A stretch of DNA of 64,000 bases, from contig NC_073746.1 in the NCBI RefSeq assembly GCF_029784135.1, forward strand, positions 288,280,089-288,344,088, read 5' to 3'. The position numbers and the translations under genes were made by a program. This document shows positions 1 through 13,990 of the stretch, in pieces (positions within the stretch are counted from its first letter, which is position 1; every line of letters starts with the position of its first letter). Below the pieces are notes generated by a model. The model worked only from the letters and a program-made list of their open reading frames with translations. It did not search any database and was not told the origin of the DNA. This DNA is from Toxorhynchites rutilus septentrionalis. Taxonomy: Eukaryota; Arthropoda; Insecta; Diptera; Culicidae.

Positions 1-1888
<1,888 letters not shown>

Positions 1889-1889
1889 A

Positions 1890-2106
1890 TTTTAACAAAG
1901 TTTGCCGTATAGTGATATCATGTCGAACTCACCAAAATGGAGATATGATTTTTTTAATTAAATTTGATGGAATTTCAATACATTGTGTATTCGTGATCAT
2001 TTGAGAAAAGTAATTCATAGAATGGAATCTAAATGCGTTTCTACATGAAAATGTACATATAACTTTTCAACCTAGGACTAACCGTTCTCAAGATATAATC
2101 AATTTT
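1890..2106 (-). repeat. Dispersed repeat, inverted relative of 36.84-37.03 kb
   Basis: The reverse complement of 36840-37030 (and of its duplicate near 38830-38990) matches here over two blocks. One contains an ACCAAAATRGAGATATGATT-type stretch; the other ends at the GTTCTCNAGATATAA motif. This shows that the core of the later 1.95-kb tandem duplication is itself a dispersed element. No coding capacity is visible. Confidence 0.7.
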
Positions 2107-2148
2107 TCCCAATATAGTTATATTCCATGTACAATCAAATGCAGATTC

Positions 2149-2584
2149 GGGGGTCTTCGTAGCCACTTTGGTCGCGCGTTCGCTTACTAAGCGATCGTTC
2201 GTGAGTTCAAAACTCAGGGCCCTCAATTGACCATCTTTGTGTTGTTACAAAATAACTACGTCCACGTAACAATCATCAGTGATAGAGATCGATCCACGGT
2301 TGAATGAAGATCGATTCATTTATAAAACTGCTTTGATCTGCAAGAAACATCGGGCTGTTGTGTTATTAATAACCCAACAATGATTATATCAGCTGCTGTC
2401 TCCGCTGTCCGGTCTGCTGAACAATGGAAGAACAGAAAGACTACTCTTACGCTCAAATGGCTACTACTGTGTAATTTACAATTTATATAAACCATAAATA
2501 TGTAACATGTACACGATTAAAACCCGGCTCTGTCACAGATAAAATGCTAATGAGCCTAAATAGATAAACAAAATGGGATAAAAA
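2149..2584 (+). mobile_element. tRNA-derived SINE (family A), full copy with TSD
   Basis: The head has RNA polymerase III box A- and box B-like motifs (TAGCCACTTTGG, then GAGTTCAAAACTC), as expected for a tRNA-derived SINE. The 3' end carries a GGCTC (2526-2530) / GAGCC (2552-2556) hairpin and an A-rich tail. A 12-bp target duplication AAATGCAGATTC flanks it at 2137-2148 and 2585-2596. An opposite-strand copy lies at 23629-24113 and a head-only copy near 44.75 kb. The hairpin is shared with the LINE at 49.4 kb. The repeat type is sure; a family name is not given. Confidence 0.88.
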
Positions 2585-2596
2585 AAATGCAGATTC

Positions 2597-4190
2597 CATA
2601 TCTTACATTACTTTTCTTAAATGGTCATGATTTCGCAAAGTATTAGAATTTGAATAAACTAAAAAAAAATCATACTTTTCAATAAAAGTATACATATGAA
2701 AATTCCAAATTTAATTTTTGAGTAAGATTTTTTAACAGTGCATTTAAAATATTACTGTCCCTAAACAGTCAACACCATATTTTAATCAGATATCTGGATT
2801 TAGAGTTACGATAAAATTTTTATCTCCATTTCTTGTTGTGATCGACACGGCAGTGTATTCAAATTGTTATTTTGCTTTATTTAGCTACCATATTTTAATC
2901 AGACATCTGGATTTAGAGCTACTATTTTTCGAAAAAAAGGTGCAATTGCTTTTTGGTTTAATTTAATGATGTTTTTCAGCTGGTGATACGTTTATCTCGA
3001 TGTCTAGTGAATCGACTAGGCTGAGTTTTTTTTTCAGCATGCATGATTTTTTTAAGAGTGATTTTTGTTGAAAAAACAGCAAATTTTTATCCAAATGGTC
3101 GCCATTTCGGATTTTTTCCGAATTTCCAAAATCCGCTGCGAATAATGTAGATAATCCATTTTTAAATGCTGAAAACAAACCATCAATCAGATCGATCCTC
3201 TAGATTCTGAGATAAACGTAGCACCATGTAGGGCTGCTCCTTAATCCATACAGCATCGATTAAGGAGCTGCAGAAGTGCATTTGACCTAAAAGTGTTTTT
3301 CAGTCAGCTCGCTATGTACATAATGAAATTCATTCCGTTTATTCTTTCGAAGATAGCATAAGTGATTTCTCTGAATTTAGTGAAACTAGAAATTCCCAGC
3401 AAATCGCGAGATTTGCCTAGTAAATGGCATGAAGTTCGGGTCAAAATTATTCCCAATGCTGGGAAACGCGACCGGACGACTCCCAAAGCATATTGGAAAC
3501 CTGTCTCACACATGTCATCAGAGAATGAAGGAAACAATCATTGAATTTCATATCAAATTATCATATTTGATCATGAAATCACTGAACATATTCTGATTAG
3601 TAGTTAAAGCAACTGAAACAGCACTTCACATGTTCATTTGAGAAATAAATAAGTCTTTTGATGTTAAATATATCCAACTTACAGCTCTTCTTGATATTGA
3701 GGGAGCATTCGACTGGATACATGCTGTGATAACCAACAGATTTATTACAGTCAAATTAGTAAGAAAAGGGTGGAAGGATCAAAATTTGGATGCCTTGGAT
3801 GTTTTCTTTTCTTGAGGAAATCCAAGTTGTTAATATATCTGGATGAAAATAAGCATTGAAATACTATATTTTATGAGAATGTATGCATTTACCATGCTTA
3901 TACTTTCAGTATAAGTAATATATTTTATTTCCTCTAAAACTTTCCTAAATTTGTTTTATATTTTGACAACTAAACATATAAACATAATAACATAATAATA
4001 ACTGTCAGTAGTTCTAGTGTTTAATGACTACTTTCATGGGGTAGAGACTAGGATTGGGCGATCTTGGATCGATGTTGAGATGATCGATCTTTTCCTCTCC
4101 GATTTCCGATTTTTTTCATTGATTATTTGTACTCCAAACATCGCGAAAATCATTCCAATAATTTTGATCGCAGAAAAAAAAATAGTTTTT
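2597..4190. other. AT-rich DNA with repeat fragments, no gene
   Basis: Two partial copies (about 2770-2830 and 2885-2945) of a dispersed repeat with the core CATATTTTAATCAGA occur here; it is also seen at 40.78 and 47.96 kb. A short hairpin is at 3233-3271. The open frames on either strand near 3.0-3.5 kb are short, show no recognisable motif and are treated as chance. Confidence 0.5.
3233..3271. other. Perfect-type hairpin, 14-bp arms
   Basis: GCTGCTCCTTAATC is followed after 11 nt by GATTAAGGAGCTGC. The arms pair with a single mismatch. No adjacent gene explains it, and it may be a relic of a small foldback element. Confidence 0.6.
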
Positions 4191-4192
4191 TA

Positions 4193-5182
4193 ATTTTACT
4201 TTCGAGTAATTCCAAATTAAATCGACAAATGACAAAACATGAGTATTTTTGATTCGAATGAAAGTGTGTATTCCGTTTGGGTTAGAGGAAATATGAGTTT
4301 TGCACAGCAATTGGGAATTTTTTGAATCAAGCGTAACTTTTGAAAAGGGCGTATTGATTTGAGTAAGAGAAATCTTTGATAATTTATACCTCAAAAACTA
4401 TGAGTCGCACCGAAATAGTGTCTTAGAAAGAGTTATAGAGTATTGATGGTTGAATATGAAAAAAATGTACACTGAGAAAAAAAAATTAGTACTCTTTCTT
4501 TTATTTACAAAATAAAATCAAATTTGCAATATCTAAAATAAATATTTTTTAATTTTTTCAAACACAATAGAAGTCATGCAGAAAATTTAAAAAATGGGCC
4601 CAAGATGGTAAAACTATTTTTGACGAACTTTGTGGAGCATCGATTTTTTAGGAATTTTCGAAACTTCGAATTTTTGTATGTTTGTATGTATGTTTTTAGT
4701 CACAAATTATGAATCCTGATGTGATTTAAAACAAAAAAGATTATTATCAATCTCCTTCTAAATGTAGCCATTCTCGATATATTTTTAAAAAATATTTCTA
4801 ATTTATTGTCTTTTTTATAGTAAATAATCCCTTTTAATATGTTTGTCGTGTTATACCGTCATGTTCATGAAATTTTATAAATTTGCTTATAATTTCCAAC
4901 AATTTTTCCAAAGCGTAACTTTTGAAAAGGGCGTATCGATTTGAGTAAGAGAAATCTTTGATAATTTATATCTCAAAAAATATGAGTCAATCAAGTGATC
5001 GAAGATTTCTCTTACTAAAATCGATACGCTCTTTTCAAAAGTTACGCTTGAGTTAAAAAATTCCCAATTGCTGTGAAAAACTCATATTTCTTCCAACCCA
5101 AACGGAATACACACTTTCATTGGAATCAAAAGTACAAGTTTTTAGAATCTGCATTTTTAGGACGATTTCATTTGGAATTGCT
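4193..5182. mobile_element. Non-autonomous relative of the long-TIR element at 48-64 kb
   Basis: The left part (from the AGTAATTCCAAAT terminus through about 4.9 kb) matches the left arm of the large element at 48.1-48.9 kb almost end to end. The right part (about 4914-5182) is an inverted copy of the outer 250 bp, ending CATTTGGAATTGC. The result is a deletion derivative of about 1 kb with no coding region, consistent with a MITE-like copy mobilised in trans. Exact termini and TSD could not be fixed by eye. Confidence 0.7.
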
Positions 5183-5243
5183 GTTTCACTAAATACCACC
5201 TGACAATTTTCATAAACATTGGGTCCCTTCCAAGGTTGTCAAA

Positions 5244-5451
5244 TTCTTCTTGAATGGCGTTAACGTTTCCTGTGGAACTTTTGCCGTCTCAACGTATGCA
5301 TCAACTACCGTCATTTATTAATACATAGTTGAGATTTCTTTAGCCAAATAACACGCCTTGAATATATTCCGAGGGGCTCTAGTATACGCATGATCACAGT
5401 GCAAGTCAGAAGAAATTTCTTTGACGAAAAATCTCCCGACCAGAACGGGAA
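5244..5451 (-). mobile_element. Feilai-like SINE, 5'-truncated
   Basis: The copy begins with the complement of a GAA-triplet tail (TTCTTCTT). It continues through the conserved body (GCGTCATTTATTAATA, ATAACACGCCTTGAA, GATCACAGTGCAAGTC) and stops at the CCCGACCAGAACGGGA segment, so most of the tRNA-like head is missing. Full copies in this window are at 15.6, 17.5, 24.5 and 27.8 kb. Truncation at the 5' end fits target-primed reverse transcription. Confidence 0.85.
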
Positions 5452-5744
5452 GGTAAACTAGCTTTTAATATTATTTTTGAAAAGTTGTGACTTTCGAAAT
5501 TTCAGGAACACTTTTTTTCGATAAAGCTTGATTCATTTAGAATCCGAAATCACAAAACCAGTTGAATCTCGGATTTGGTAAAAGGTACAAAAAATGTTTT
5601 TATATTAATGGGAATAATTGATTGCTCTTTAAAAAAAAAAATACTGAAACATTATTTTTGATGAATTTTCGTACTTTTCTTCGGATACTCTCCATCAAAG
5701 TTTGGATTCTCTGTATGTAGCATCCCGAGTCATTTTGGCACCTT

Positions 5745-6290
5745 TTTTCAATTCCCGCTTGTCAATTGCCCAATATTTTACGATTGGGCCAAATTGGGGG
5801 CAATAGGGAGGATAGAGGTCACTCAATCTCTATACATTTTCACTCTTCCCTATGCATTTTCGAGTTTATTGTCTTGTTTGTGACGAAAACCTTGGTTTTC
5901 TGTACACAGCTGCAAGTCCCTTGCCAAATCAAGAACTTCCTGGCAAATTTATCAGCGAAAACGAACTTAAATTACTCTGGCAGTGGCCTTATAGAATTTC
6001 CGGCCTGGGAGCTGTCCAAACCCCAACTTCACGTACGTTTTGTCATCCATCAGCATGCATCCTTTTTTCTTCGTCAAAACCTTGTTGTACAACTTTCGAG
6101 CGCGTCTTTTGGCCGCCAGATTTTTCTTCAGCCTGTTCGGTTGCGTACTGACACGGAAATTCGGATAACTTTCTCGCATACGGATTCTTCGAATGGTACT
6201 TTGGTTGGAGGTGTTTTTTTTGCGATCCTTAATCCGGGTTTACCTTTGTAACGAAGGATTCTAACTGAATGGAACCTTATATATTTTCTC
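5745..6290 (-). pseudogene. Tc1/mariner (DD37E-like) transposase relic
   Basis: The minus strand reads an in-frame block containing AAKRRARKLYNKVLTKK followed by LMDDKTYVKLGFGQLPG. This is the region around the first catalytic Asp of Tc1/mariner transposases and closely resembles the homologous stretch of the DD37E copy at 57.7-58.3 kb (RARKLYTKMLTK, VMDDGTYVKADFRQLPG). Further downstream (5755-5800) a decayed PIEKYWA-like C-terminal motif is visible in another frame. Frames are broken repeatedly and the middle of the protein is gone, so it cannot encode active transposase. No terminal inverted repeats were found around it. Confidence 0.8.
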
Positions 6291-8850
6291 CCCATTTTCA
6301 TGCCGTTTCCGAGAAATATACTATTATTTGTGAAATTTAAACCTTAACTTTCCAACCGATTGAACAAATTTTGAACTGAATACCAAAAAAAGGTTTGAGT
6401 AAAATCTTTTTTTTTCGGTGATTTTTTCTTATCATGGAATTGCAGATTCAAAACTGACTTCAATGTTGTTCCCTCTAAAGTTATGATTTGTCCAGGATCA
6501 CTCGTGTTCTACACCGAAGAGTCTAAAATCGATGAATCTACAGGATCTGGTATTACTCGACCAGGAATCGACATATTAATTCCAAATGAAACAGTAGCCT
6601 ACAATTTTTCAATAAATGTACAAACGTTGTACAAATACTTGTCTGACTAGGAAATACATCCCTCGGCGAGAAGATTTGAAATTATAAATTCTCGGTATAT
6701 AATTGACAGAATGTAGATCAAACTGAAGGTCGCAGTGGTACAAAGCGCTTATAGATGAGGAAATGTCAGATTGATCTTTTTATTTTCAACGATACGTTTG
6801 AAGATTAGTATAATGCATAAATCAGTAGTGTTCTTTATATGAAGGAAGGAGGTATAATGAGAGTTTTGTTACAAAATAAGGAACATTTCCTCTAAGCGTA
6901 ACGAAAAAATGAATCGTTTTCAGAAGAGAGGAAAGTATTTTCAAAAACGAAATCCTCGCCGTGAAGTCCAAGGATTTCACTCCACGTGGTCACAGCCATT
7001 GATAGTATCAACGAAGAATAATGTCATTTGACACTCTGCATGGTCACCCTCTTTATACATCCGAAGGCCAGAAGCAACTCTCTCATTCCTCCGTTATTTT
7101 AATTCGTGGCTATCAACACAAGCATTTGGTAATGACAATATTTGTGCCCTTTGTCAGCAATTTTGTAATGTTATCCGAATCTTATCCCCAATGATGTTTA
7201 GTTTTGAGTCGTTCCCCTGTTCGGACAAGAAACTGCGTGATTCAGCGATGAGATATCCTTTTGCTGGCAGCCTGCACTGGCGTTGGTGTCAGAGGAAGGA
7301 GCGAAAAAAATCAATTTCTATTACTGTTTTCCACCTCTTCTTACTGCGAATTCTACTAAACACTGAACACTGACTAGCGCGTAATCGATATGGAGTATTC
7401 ACTTTGGTGGCAATTATAAGTGCCCACTTCTAGCTGACCGCAATGATTCACCGAAATTTAGCCCAACACTTCCTGAGCGTTACTTTGCGTGTGTTAAAAC
7501 TGATGACTCATAGCACTGGATGGCCCTGCCTTCAAAACAACACAGCACTAGTGGGTGAAGTAAAATGCAAGGATTTGCCTTGTTTTACTAAAGTGATTTT
7601 CCATGCACCCCCTCGCCACAGACAGCCAAACTTTGTGTTGGGATCCACCCTTACGGTAATAGCACTGAGGGATCACTTCTAATTCACTCGATTCGGACAT
7701 GGACAGGCGTTGAATCCGATTCCCGCAGCTTTGAACGGTTTAATCCCAAAGATAGTCATTGTTGATTGACAGTTTAAACGCACCCGCTGGGGTACTCTTG
7801 CCCGTCAGACGTTCTATCACCGCGCTAGAAGAAAACTAACTGGTCTGGCAGACTGGTTGTGTTGGTGAAAATTGCCCTCACTTGCCACAGTTGGTACCCC
7901 GTGCAGAGCTGCCAACCGTGACAAGCTAAATTCGGCCGACGTCGTTGTCGTCGTTTCAAAACAAAACATTGGAGAGCGCGCGGTGGATCAACATGTGTGT
8001 TTGTTATTGCCGCTTGCAGTGTCAGTGATTTCCATGTGGAGTCGGCCGGGGGGAGGGCTCAAATGTTTTCGTGTTTGGCTGTGTGCGTATGTTTGTCGGG
8101 GCCGCTGTTGGGTAGAGTGGGTGGTCACGTGAAGTGACTGCTATGCCACGAGGTGGCTCGCATTAGCCAAACAACGTTGAACCGATACCAACACGCGCGC
8201 CTGAATAGTGTTCTACGAGCGGTTGTTTTCGTTTCTTGCAAACCAAAGTGAAATCATCTACCAAGTTCTGCGCATGGCATGCAGTTGCCGTTGGAACATT
8301 TTCTCATTTACTTTTTGGAGCTGTGGATGTATACACTGAGGGATGGTAGTAATCATTCATTGCCAACGCTGTGCAGTTTGCAGCATGTGCCGTGAACCGT
8401 AAACAACCAAACGTCTCCCCAGTGAACGGGCGGTGCAGCATTCATTCATTATTTGTGCGAAGCTTTCTCGTAGAATTGATTTTTTTTTGTTGGAACTTCC
8501 TTGATTGTTTCGTATCGCTATCACATTTATTAAATAGAGGACCGTTTCCTTGAACTAATTGAATTTTAACTGTAATTTACTATTGAATTTTTAATTTAAA
8601 TCTTCCTGCTGACCTTTTTTTTTTCAAGTTGCTAATACGGTCAGTGTTCTCAGTGTCAATTTTGAGCGCGATCTGTCATTTAGTTTGTTTACAGCTTCAT
8701 TAAGAACAAGTTAACTTTTTTTTGCTCTGCGATTTTGATATTAGTCAAAGATATTGTGTAACATTTAGTGTTACAAAAAAAAAACTTGTGCCAAAACGTT
8801 GAAAATATTGCAAAATGCATTTGGTGACTTAATGGGTGAAAACACGGATA
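6291..8850. other. Single-copy-looking DNA; GC-richer island 7.7-8.45 kb
   Basis: No protein family is recognised. The stretch 7700-8450 is GC- and CpG-richer than its surroundings (for example the GGCCGACGTCGTTGTCGTCG run near 7940). Its open frames lack recognisable domains or a clear exon structure. It could be a regulatory island or a non-coding first exon, but nothing in the sequence decides this. Confidence 0.35.
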
Positions 8851-8861
8851 TATGAAAGGGT

Positions 8862-9410
8862 TACATATTCAAAGACGGTCGAGAAAGGATGAACGATTTG
8901 CCACGTCAAGAAGGACCCTACACCGTTTCAACTGATGAAAACATCAACAAAATAAAAGGAATGGTGCTCAGAAATCGTCATTTCAGTCTGAAAGTTCTAG
9001 CCCGTGAATTAAATATCTCTCACGAGACCATTCATCATATTTTGGTTGATGTTTTGGGCATGAGAAAAGTTGCAGCACATCTAGTGCCAAAAGAGCTCAA
9101 TTTTCTTCAAAAATTTCATCGCAATCAAGTGGCTGAAGACATGTTTGAACGGTCAAATTCTGATCCCATCCAACCAATAATTACTGACGACGCGACATGA
9201 GTTTTTAAAATAAACCTTTTTCCTATTTTCGAAACTAAAATTACCGCTTACCCGTTTTGACAGCATTGAAGACATAGAAACGGATTCGCTGCGTGAACTG
9301 AAGACAATTCCTGAATATATCTATAAAAAGTGTTTCGATGACTGGATTATTCATTGGGACAAGTGTATTGATCCTGAAGGGGGTATTGTAAATTTTCTGT
9401 ATATGTTTGA
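8862..9410 (+). pseudogene. mariner transposase relic (N- and C-terminal parts, middle deleted)
   Basis: From 8862 the plus strand reads FKDGRERMNDLPR, then a helix-turn-helix region (LKVLARELNISHETIHHIL), then VLGMRKVAAHLVPKELNFLQ and IITDDAT, which stands in for the usual IITGDETW around the first catalytic Asp. A stop follows. After a deletion the C-terminus resumes near 9216 with FSKLKLPL, SIEDIETDSLRELKTIPE and KKCFDDWIIHW. These are standard blocks of the mariner (Mos1-type) family. The segment holding the second and third acidic residues is missing, so the copy is dead. Related C-terminal relics lie at 35.54 and 37.49 kb. Confidence 0.85.
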
Positions 9411-9479
9411 CAGAATTCCCCGTGATTTATATTTTAATCCTGGTTTTTCAATATATCATTTTCAGAAATAGGAAGGAAT

Positions 9480-11440
9480 AGAAAGTAGTTACAGGAAGCA
9501 ATCGAAATGAACGCAAAAATTTGTTCTGAAATATTCAATTTTCATGAATTCCACTATTTATTCCGGGATGAAAGTGGCGTCAAAGTGCAGCACGTTTCAA
9601 GTACGATGTGAACAAGGTATGTTACTGCGGTTAAGAATTTGTTCCGCTGTGTTGTCTTCTAACCATCAACATCATAATATAACATCAAAAAATGTTTACG
9701 TGTGATTCAATCATATGCAAATAAGGTATGAAAACCGAAGCGAGATATCTTTTCATCGAATATCAACCTTGGATTTGAGAACAACAGTAAATATAAAAGA
9801 TCAGAGCTGCAACGCGGTTGATATTTTTCTTTCACAACTCTCTCTACGAAGTGGTTGCGCGTCGAAAAAAAACATCCGCACGCTGGCTGAAGAATGAATG
9901 TTTTCCGTAGATGCACTTTATAATTATTCTCTCCTGTTTCGCTTCTGCGCGTCAGTGCCAGCTCTACATTATGCTTGCTTTGTGCATATTCTGTGAATGC
10001 ATTCTGAACCAAAATATTTTACACGTCCTTTCAACACGGAAGCAAAATAGAAACTGAGATTGACTAGAGCGAACTCAATATGGTGGTTTCGTGTTCTTAT
10101 TTCCCTTGGATAGAATGATATGTACGATGAATTGCTACGACTGTTTTCGCTGTATTCTGAGAATGCATTATGAACCAAAAAATTTGCAGGCTCCTTAAAC
10201 ACGGTAGCTAAATAACACTGAGGTAGATTAGAGCGAACACAATCTTCATATAGTGTTTCGTTTTGTTATTTTATTCATGGATAGCACACACGATGGATAG
10301 CTACGATTGTTTTCGCAGTAAGGAGCACAAATGGACCAATCGAAACATGAAACTTAGCGAGTTTAGATAATGCTTGACATTATACAATTAGTGAATTGTT
10401 TGTTTAAAAAAGAATGTCACAACCCCAAATATACAGACCCAACCCTCTCAAATAGAACTGGCAAATGACATTTTATTTTTATATGCTCTAGTCCGGTAAA
10501 TTGTGCCTCGCCGCTAAGTTACGTGTTCGTTTCTAACGGCATGTCTGGGAGAGCATAAACAGTTCGTGTCAATGAATTTATCGGAATGTGGGATTTTAAT
10601 TTAGATAATGCTTGACATTTTTAATTTAACTTGAATGAAAATAATTACTTGGTGTTATTTGTATTTATATATTGAACACGTAATTCTGACCTGTACTTGA
10701 CAATTTTTTAATAAATTGAGTGACTCTAGAAGTATAAGAAAAATTGTAATTATAATATAATATCAGACACAATCAGAACGAAAGGGGTGTAAGTTTTTTG
10801 ATCGATTTCTCTTCATCAACTTTCTCTTTAGGTAATAACTCAACTGCAAAATCGTTCCAATTTGAGTTTGCGGTAGAATCCGATACATGAGGCTCTGACC
10901 TATCTTCCACATTGTCAAATACAGTTGAGAATGTGTTTGCAGCTATGTTATGACCAAAAAAGAGAGAGAGTCGATGTAGAGAAATCGATGATGTCACATA
11001 CATCCCTTTCATTTTGAGCCCCTTAATTTCGGTTCGCAATTTTTTCAACATTCCCAAAAAAATTGTTGCTATCACATAGTAAGCATATTTAATACGGAAA
11101 AGTTAATTTTCATTCACAGCTTTATTTCAGATGTGTATTCATTCCATCTGAAAATTCATTGCCAATTTCGCTTCCCTGCACATGCGTTGAGCATATCAGA
11201 AATGGTGTTTTTATAAATTTTCCCAATTTCCTTTAAATTTTTCCAATTTCTCACATCCTACAAAACATTCGTTGAGTGGAGACGAACGCAACAATATAAA
11301 GACTGCACAAATCGGACGATCTGTTCTCAAATGATGCGCAGACAAAATAAATAGAGCAAGGGTGCAAAGTGGTAGATGTTTTCTTTACCGCAAACAATTA
11401 GATCCGTATTTCTTTTTTTTTTTTGTTAGGGTCACCATTT
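9480..11440. other. AT-rich DNA with a diverged two-copy tandem repeat, no gene
   Basis: About 9985-10320 consists of two diverged units of roughly 168 bp, each containing GAATGCATTNTGAACC, an ACACGG motif and TAGAGCGAAC. A further 18-bp direct repeat, TTAGATAATGCTTGACAT, occurs at about 10363-10380 and 10603-10620. No coding region was recognised. Confidence 0.55.
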
Positions 11441-11448
11441 CCGTTTTA

Positions 11449-11623
11449 GGGTGGTCCGAAAAATCATTTTTTTTTCCACTTTTTACCAAAAATAACTTTT
11501 TTCAAAAATTCACAACTTCCGAACCGCTGAACCGATTCAGATGACCGACATATCTAAAGTCATGAATTTTTGAAAAAAGTTCTTTTTGAGAAATAGTGAA
11601 AAAATTGATTTTCCGGACCACCC
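11449..11623. mobile_element. Small TA-flanked MITE (GGGTGGTCCG termini)
   Basis: A 175-bp palindromic element starts GGGTGGTCCG and ends CGGACCACCC, with arms pairing over roughly 50 bp. TA dinucleotides flank both ends (11447-11448 and 11624-11625), the expected duplication of Tc1/mariner-mobilised MITEs. It has no coding capacity. Confidence 0.82.
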
Positions 11624-11782
11624 TAAGAAAAAAAAACAAAAAACTACACTTTTTTGTTAAATGTAGTCCTACGTTGAAAACTATATCTATGATATTAGAT
11701 GCAAAGCTAACAATCATGTGCATAGTTATTTCTCTGACATGCAACAGTATGTATCATTAAATAACGCTAAAGAATATTTTTT

Positions 11783-12060
11783 GACGTAGGACTACGTCTT
11801 ATATTAAGGGTGTCAAATCAGAAAATCGTTTTTATGAAATAAACTTAACGTTGATAACTATTTTTGCAAACGGATTTTAACGATTTGCATACCAATCGAG
11901 TCGGAAATTTTCTAAGATTTGTTAGATATGCTATACATTACAATCCCATAGTCTGTATATGGTTTAAATTGATGGAAATTGGAAGCATTCCCATTTCCCC
12001 ATACATTCGTTCTGTCCATTTGTGTGCTTTCCCGAACAGAGCTTTCAATAACGGGCAACA
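11783..12060 (+). repeat. Dispersed repeat B (starts at a GACGTAGGACTACGTC palindrome)
   Basis: After the near-palindrome comes a body with AAATCAGAAAA, a TTAACGTTGATAACTATTTTTGC block, TTTGCATACCAATCGA and GATATGCTATACATTACAAT. An opposite-strand copy is at about 26865-27132 and a third at 34509-34780. It is non-coding, and I could not assign it to a transposon class. Confidence 0.75.
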
Positions 12061-12743
12061 TATGCAGCCACTAAGATAGGAACAACGAAGGGGGATAGCG
12101 AAAAGAGAATATTTGCGAAGTAAACTCCACACTTGCATAGTAAGTAAGCTGTCGCTAGCGTATAAGTATTGCATCTCCTCTGAGGAAAATTCTCAGAATC
12201 TTTCTGTGCCCGGAATAACAAAGGTCGCTTATTCTGCTCGTTTTGTGTTTTATGTTTCCCGTCGAGCTGTGAACGCTAGCGAATATTTCACTTAAAGTGC
12301 ATCTGGCATTGCAATTAACAGAATCATCCGAGCCACGGCAATGCAGGCGAAAAAAGAGAAGAATGCAAATAATTATAGGTCACTTCTAGTGCTTGGCTTT
12401 GTGTGTGTTGTAAGTTTTCGTTGCGCGAAACTTATAACGTGTTCATTTCCTGTACATTTATATGCATTGATATAAAGAAACAAATTGCGAGATATGACCA
12501 ATTAGTGTATTGTTCTCGCAAAAGCAAGAAAAAATCGTTGCTTCTCGAAATGATTCTACAAAACCACGCAAGCCATTAAACCTTTTCAGGGTCCTCGGAA
12601 CTTTTTACTAAAGAGTTATTTATGAAATTTCGACTTATTCGCAAATAATATCCGAAATGATAAACCAACAAATTAAAAAAAAGATTGCGTTGTCCTACGT
12701 CCTAAGCGGTCGTTTCGCGGATACAATCCATCGATTTTTTCTC

Positions 12744-12912
12744 TATTACAGTGACTTTCAACACATATCCTATTACAGTGACTTTCAACACATATCGGCT
12801 GGTTCGTCACTTTTACTTCCATTTTTGGAAGAATGTCGGGAGTGAGAATTGAACTCGTGATCTTTGCGTGAGAGGTATGGATGTTACCACTACGCCAAAT
12901 CGCCTCCACCAC
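12744..12912 (-). mobile_element. tRNA-derived SINE (family C) with internal 27-bp duplication
   Basis: On the minus strand a tRNA-like head contains TTTGGCGTAGTGGTAACATC (box A type) and CGAGTTCAATTCTCACTCCC (box B type). The trailing body includes a perfect 27-bp tandem duplication (12744-12770 and 12771-12797, beginning TATTACAGTGACTTTCAAC). It lacks the compensatory pairing of a mature tRNA, so it is called a SINE head. TSD not found. Confidence 0.6.
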
Positions 12913-13990
12913 GCCAAAGGATAACTTTTCGAACAGATGTTCTGTAACGAAATAACGTACGCCCCGCGAAATCGCTTCACGCCATGATGCGTTTGATCTT
13001 AGTTCAACGAAACGAATTCATCACGACGACCTTCATCAATGACGCCAACGATGTTTATGAGACGTCATTGTGGACTTTGAGGTCTCCAAGATGACAAGAC
13101 TTTTTTTCGACATATTTCGGCGGCCTTTTCGCAATAATCGAAGGTTTTTTGTAAATTTTCCTTAAAATGATAAACAGCTAATCCAAAAGTCCAACTCAGT
13201 ACTATTAGAATTATTAAGTTGTTGAAAGGTATTCCATATTTCAACCAATGTACTTTAAACACTTTGTATCGCTAAATCGAGAAATATAAAATGAATTGAA
13301 TTGAATTGAATTGCATTGAATATTCCGGCGGCGGCTTGATGTTGTGTCGTATTTGTATTGTGGATTGTATATTTTTGTATTATGTTTTTTTTTGACAACG
13401 CGCATTCAATTTGTGTATCAAGAGATTTCATCACCCGAGGAAACTGAGGGTTCTGAGGACGTAATCGTTTTTTAGTAATTTCTGTTGTTTTCTTGAAATC
13501 CCGTATTTACGTCTGCCGTCGAAGCATCCAACAAAAAATCGGATTATGATTTTGAAAAACTGTGTAAATCGTGCGTTTTGATGAACGGATGTTATAATAT
13601 CCCATTTTGTATTTGTGAGACTATCTAGCTCTCTTCTTGTGGTTTTTTGAGTACTTCCCTTATATTTTTTTGTGTTTTTTTCATTGTCCATAGTGAGTCA
13701 AATTTATTTCTTAAAATTGATTTCTTCTTTCTGTTGATTTGACCTATGCTATTGATGTTCTGTAAGAAGAGCATTCCAGTTAGCGTCGATGTGTTGTTGT
13801 GAAATGAATGTGTTATTCTCACATAAACTGTTGCTAATAGGTGGATACGATCGTAATGATGATGAAAGCGGTCGGATACGGACACTAATTCACGCTCTTG
13901 GTTAGATTGGAAAAAAAACATTAGATTGGTTGACGTCATCCGTCGGAAAAAAAACAAAGGAAATCCATACTCGATTTGAGATACTCTTCC
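12913..13990. other. No gene recognised
   Basis: This is AT-rich DNA with a short GAATT pentanucleotide run near 13293-13320. Minus-strand open frames of about 86 and 110 codons (13.4-14.0 kb) are Lys/Phe/Ser-rich with no recognisable motif and are considered fortuitous. Confidence 0.45.

Noticed and set aside
5766..6251. Plus-strand frame of 161 codons
   Set aside because: The complement carries a recognisable Tc1/mariner transposase block, so the plus frame is a shadow.
12830..12910. Possible minus-strand tRNA gene
   Set aside because: The boxes are present but the cloverleaf pairing is not convincing, and a SINE-like body follows.
13431..13957. Overlapping minus-strand frames of 86 and 110 codons
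   Set aside because: Low-complexity, AT-rich wobble, no domain or splice structure.
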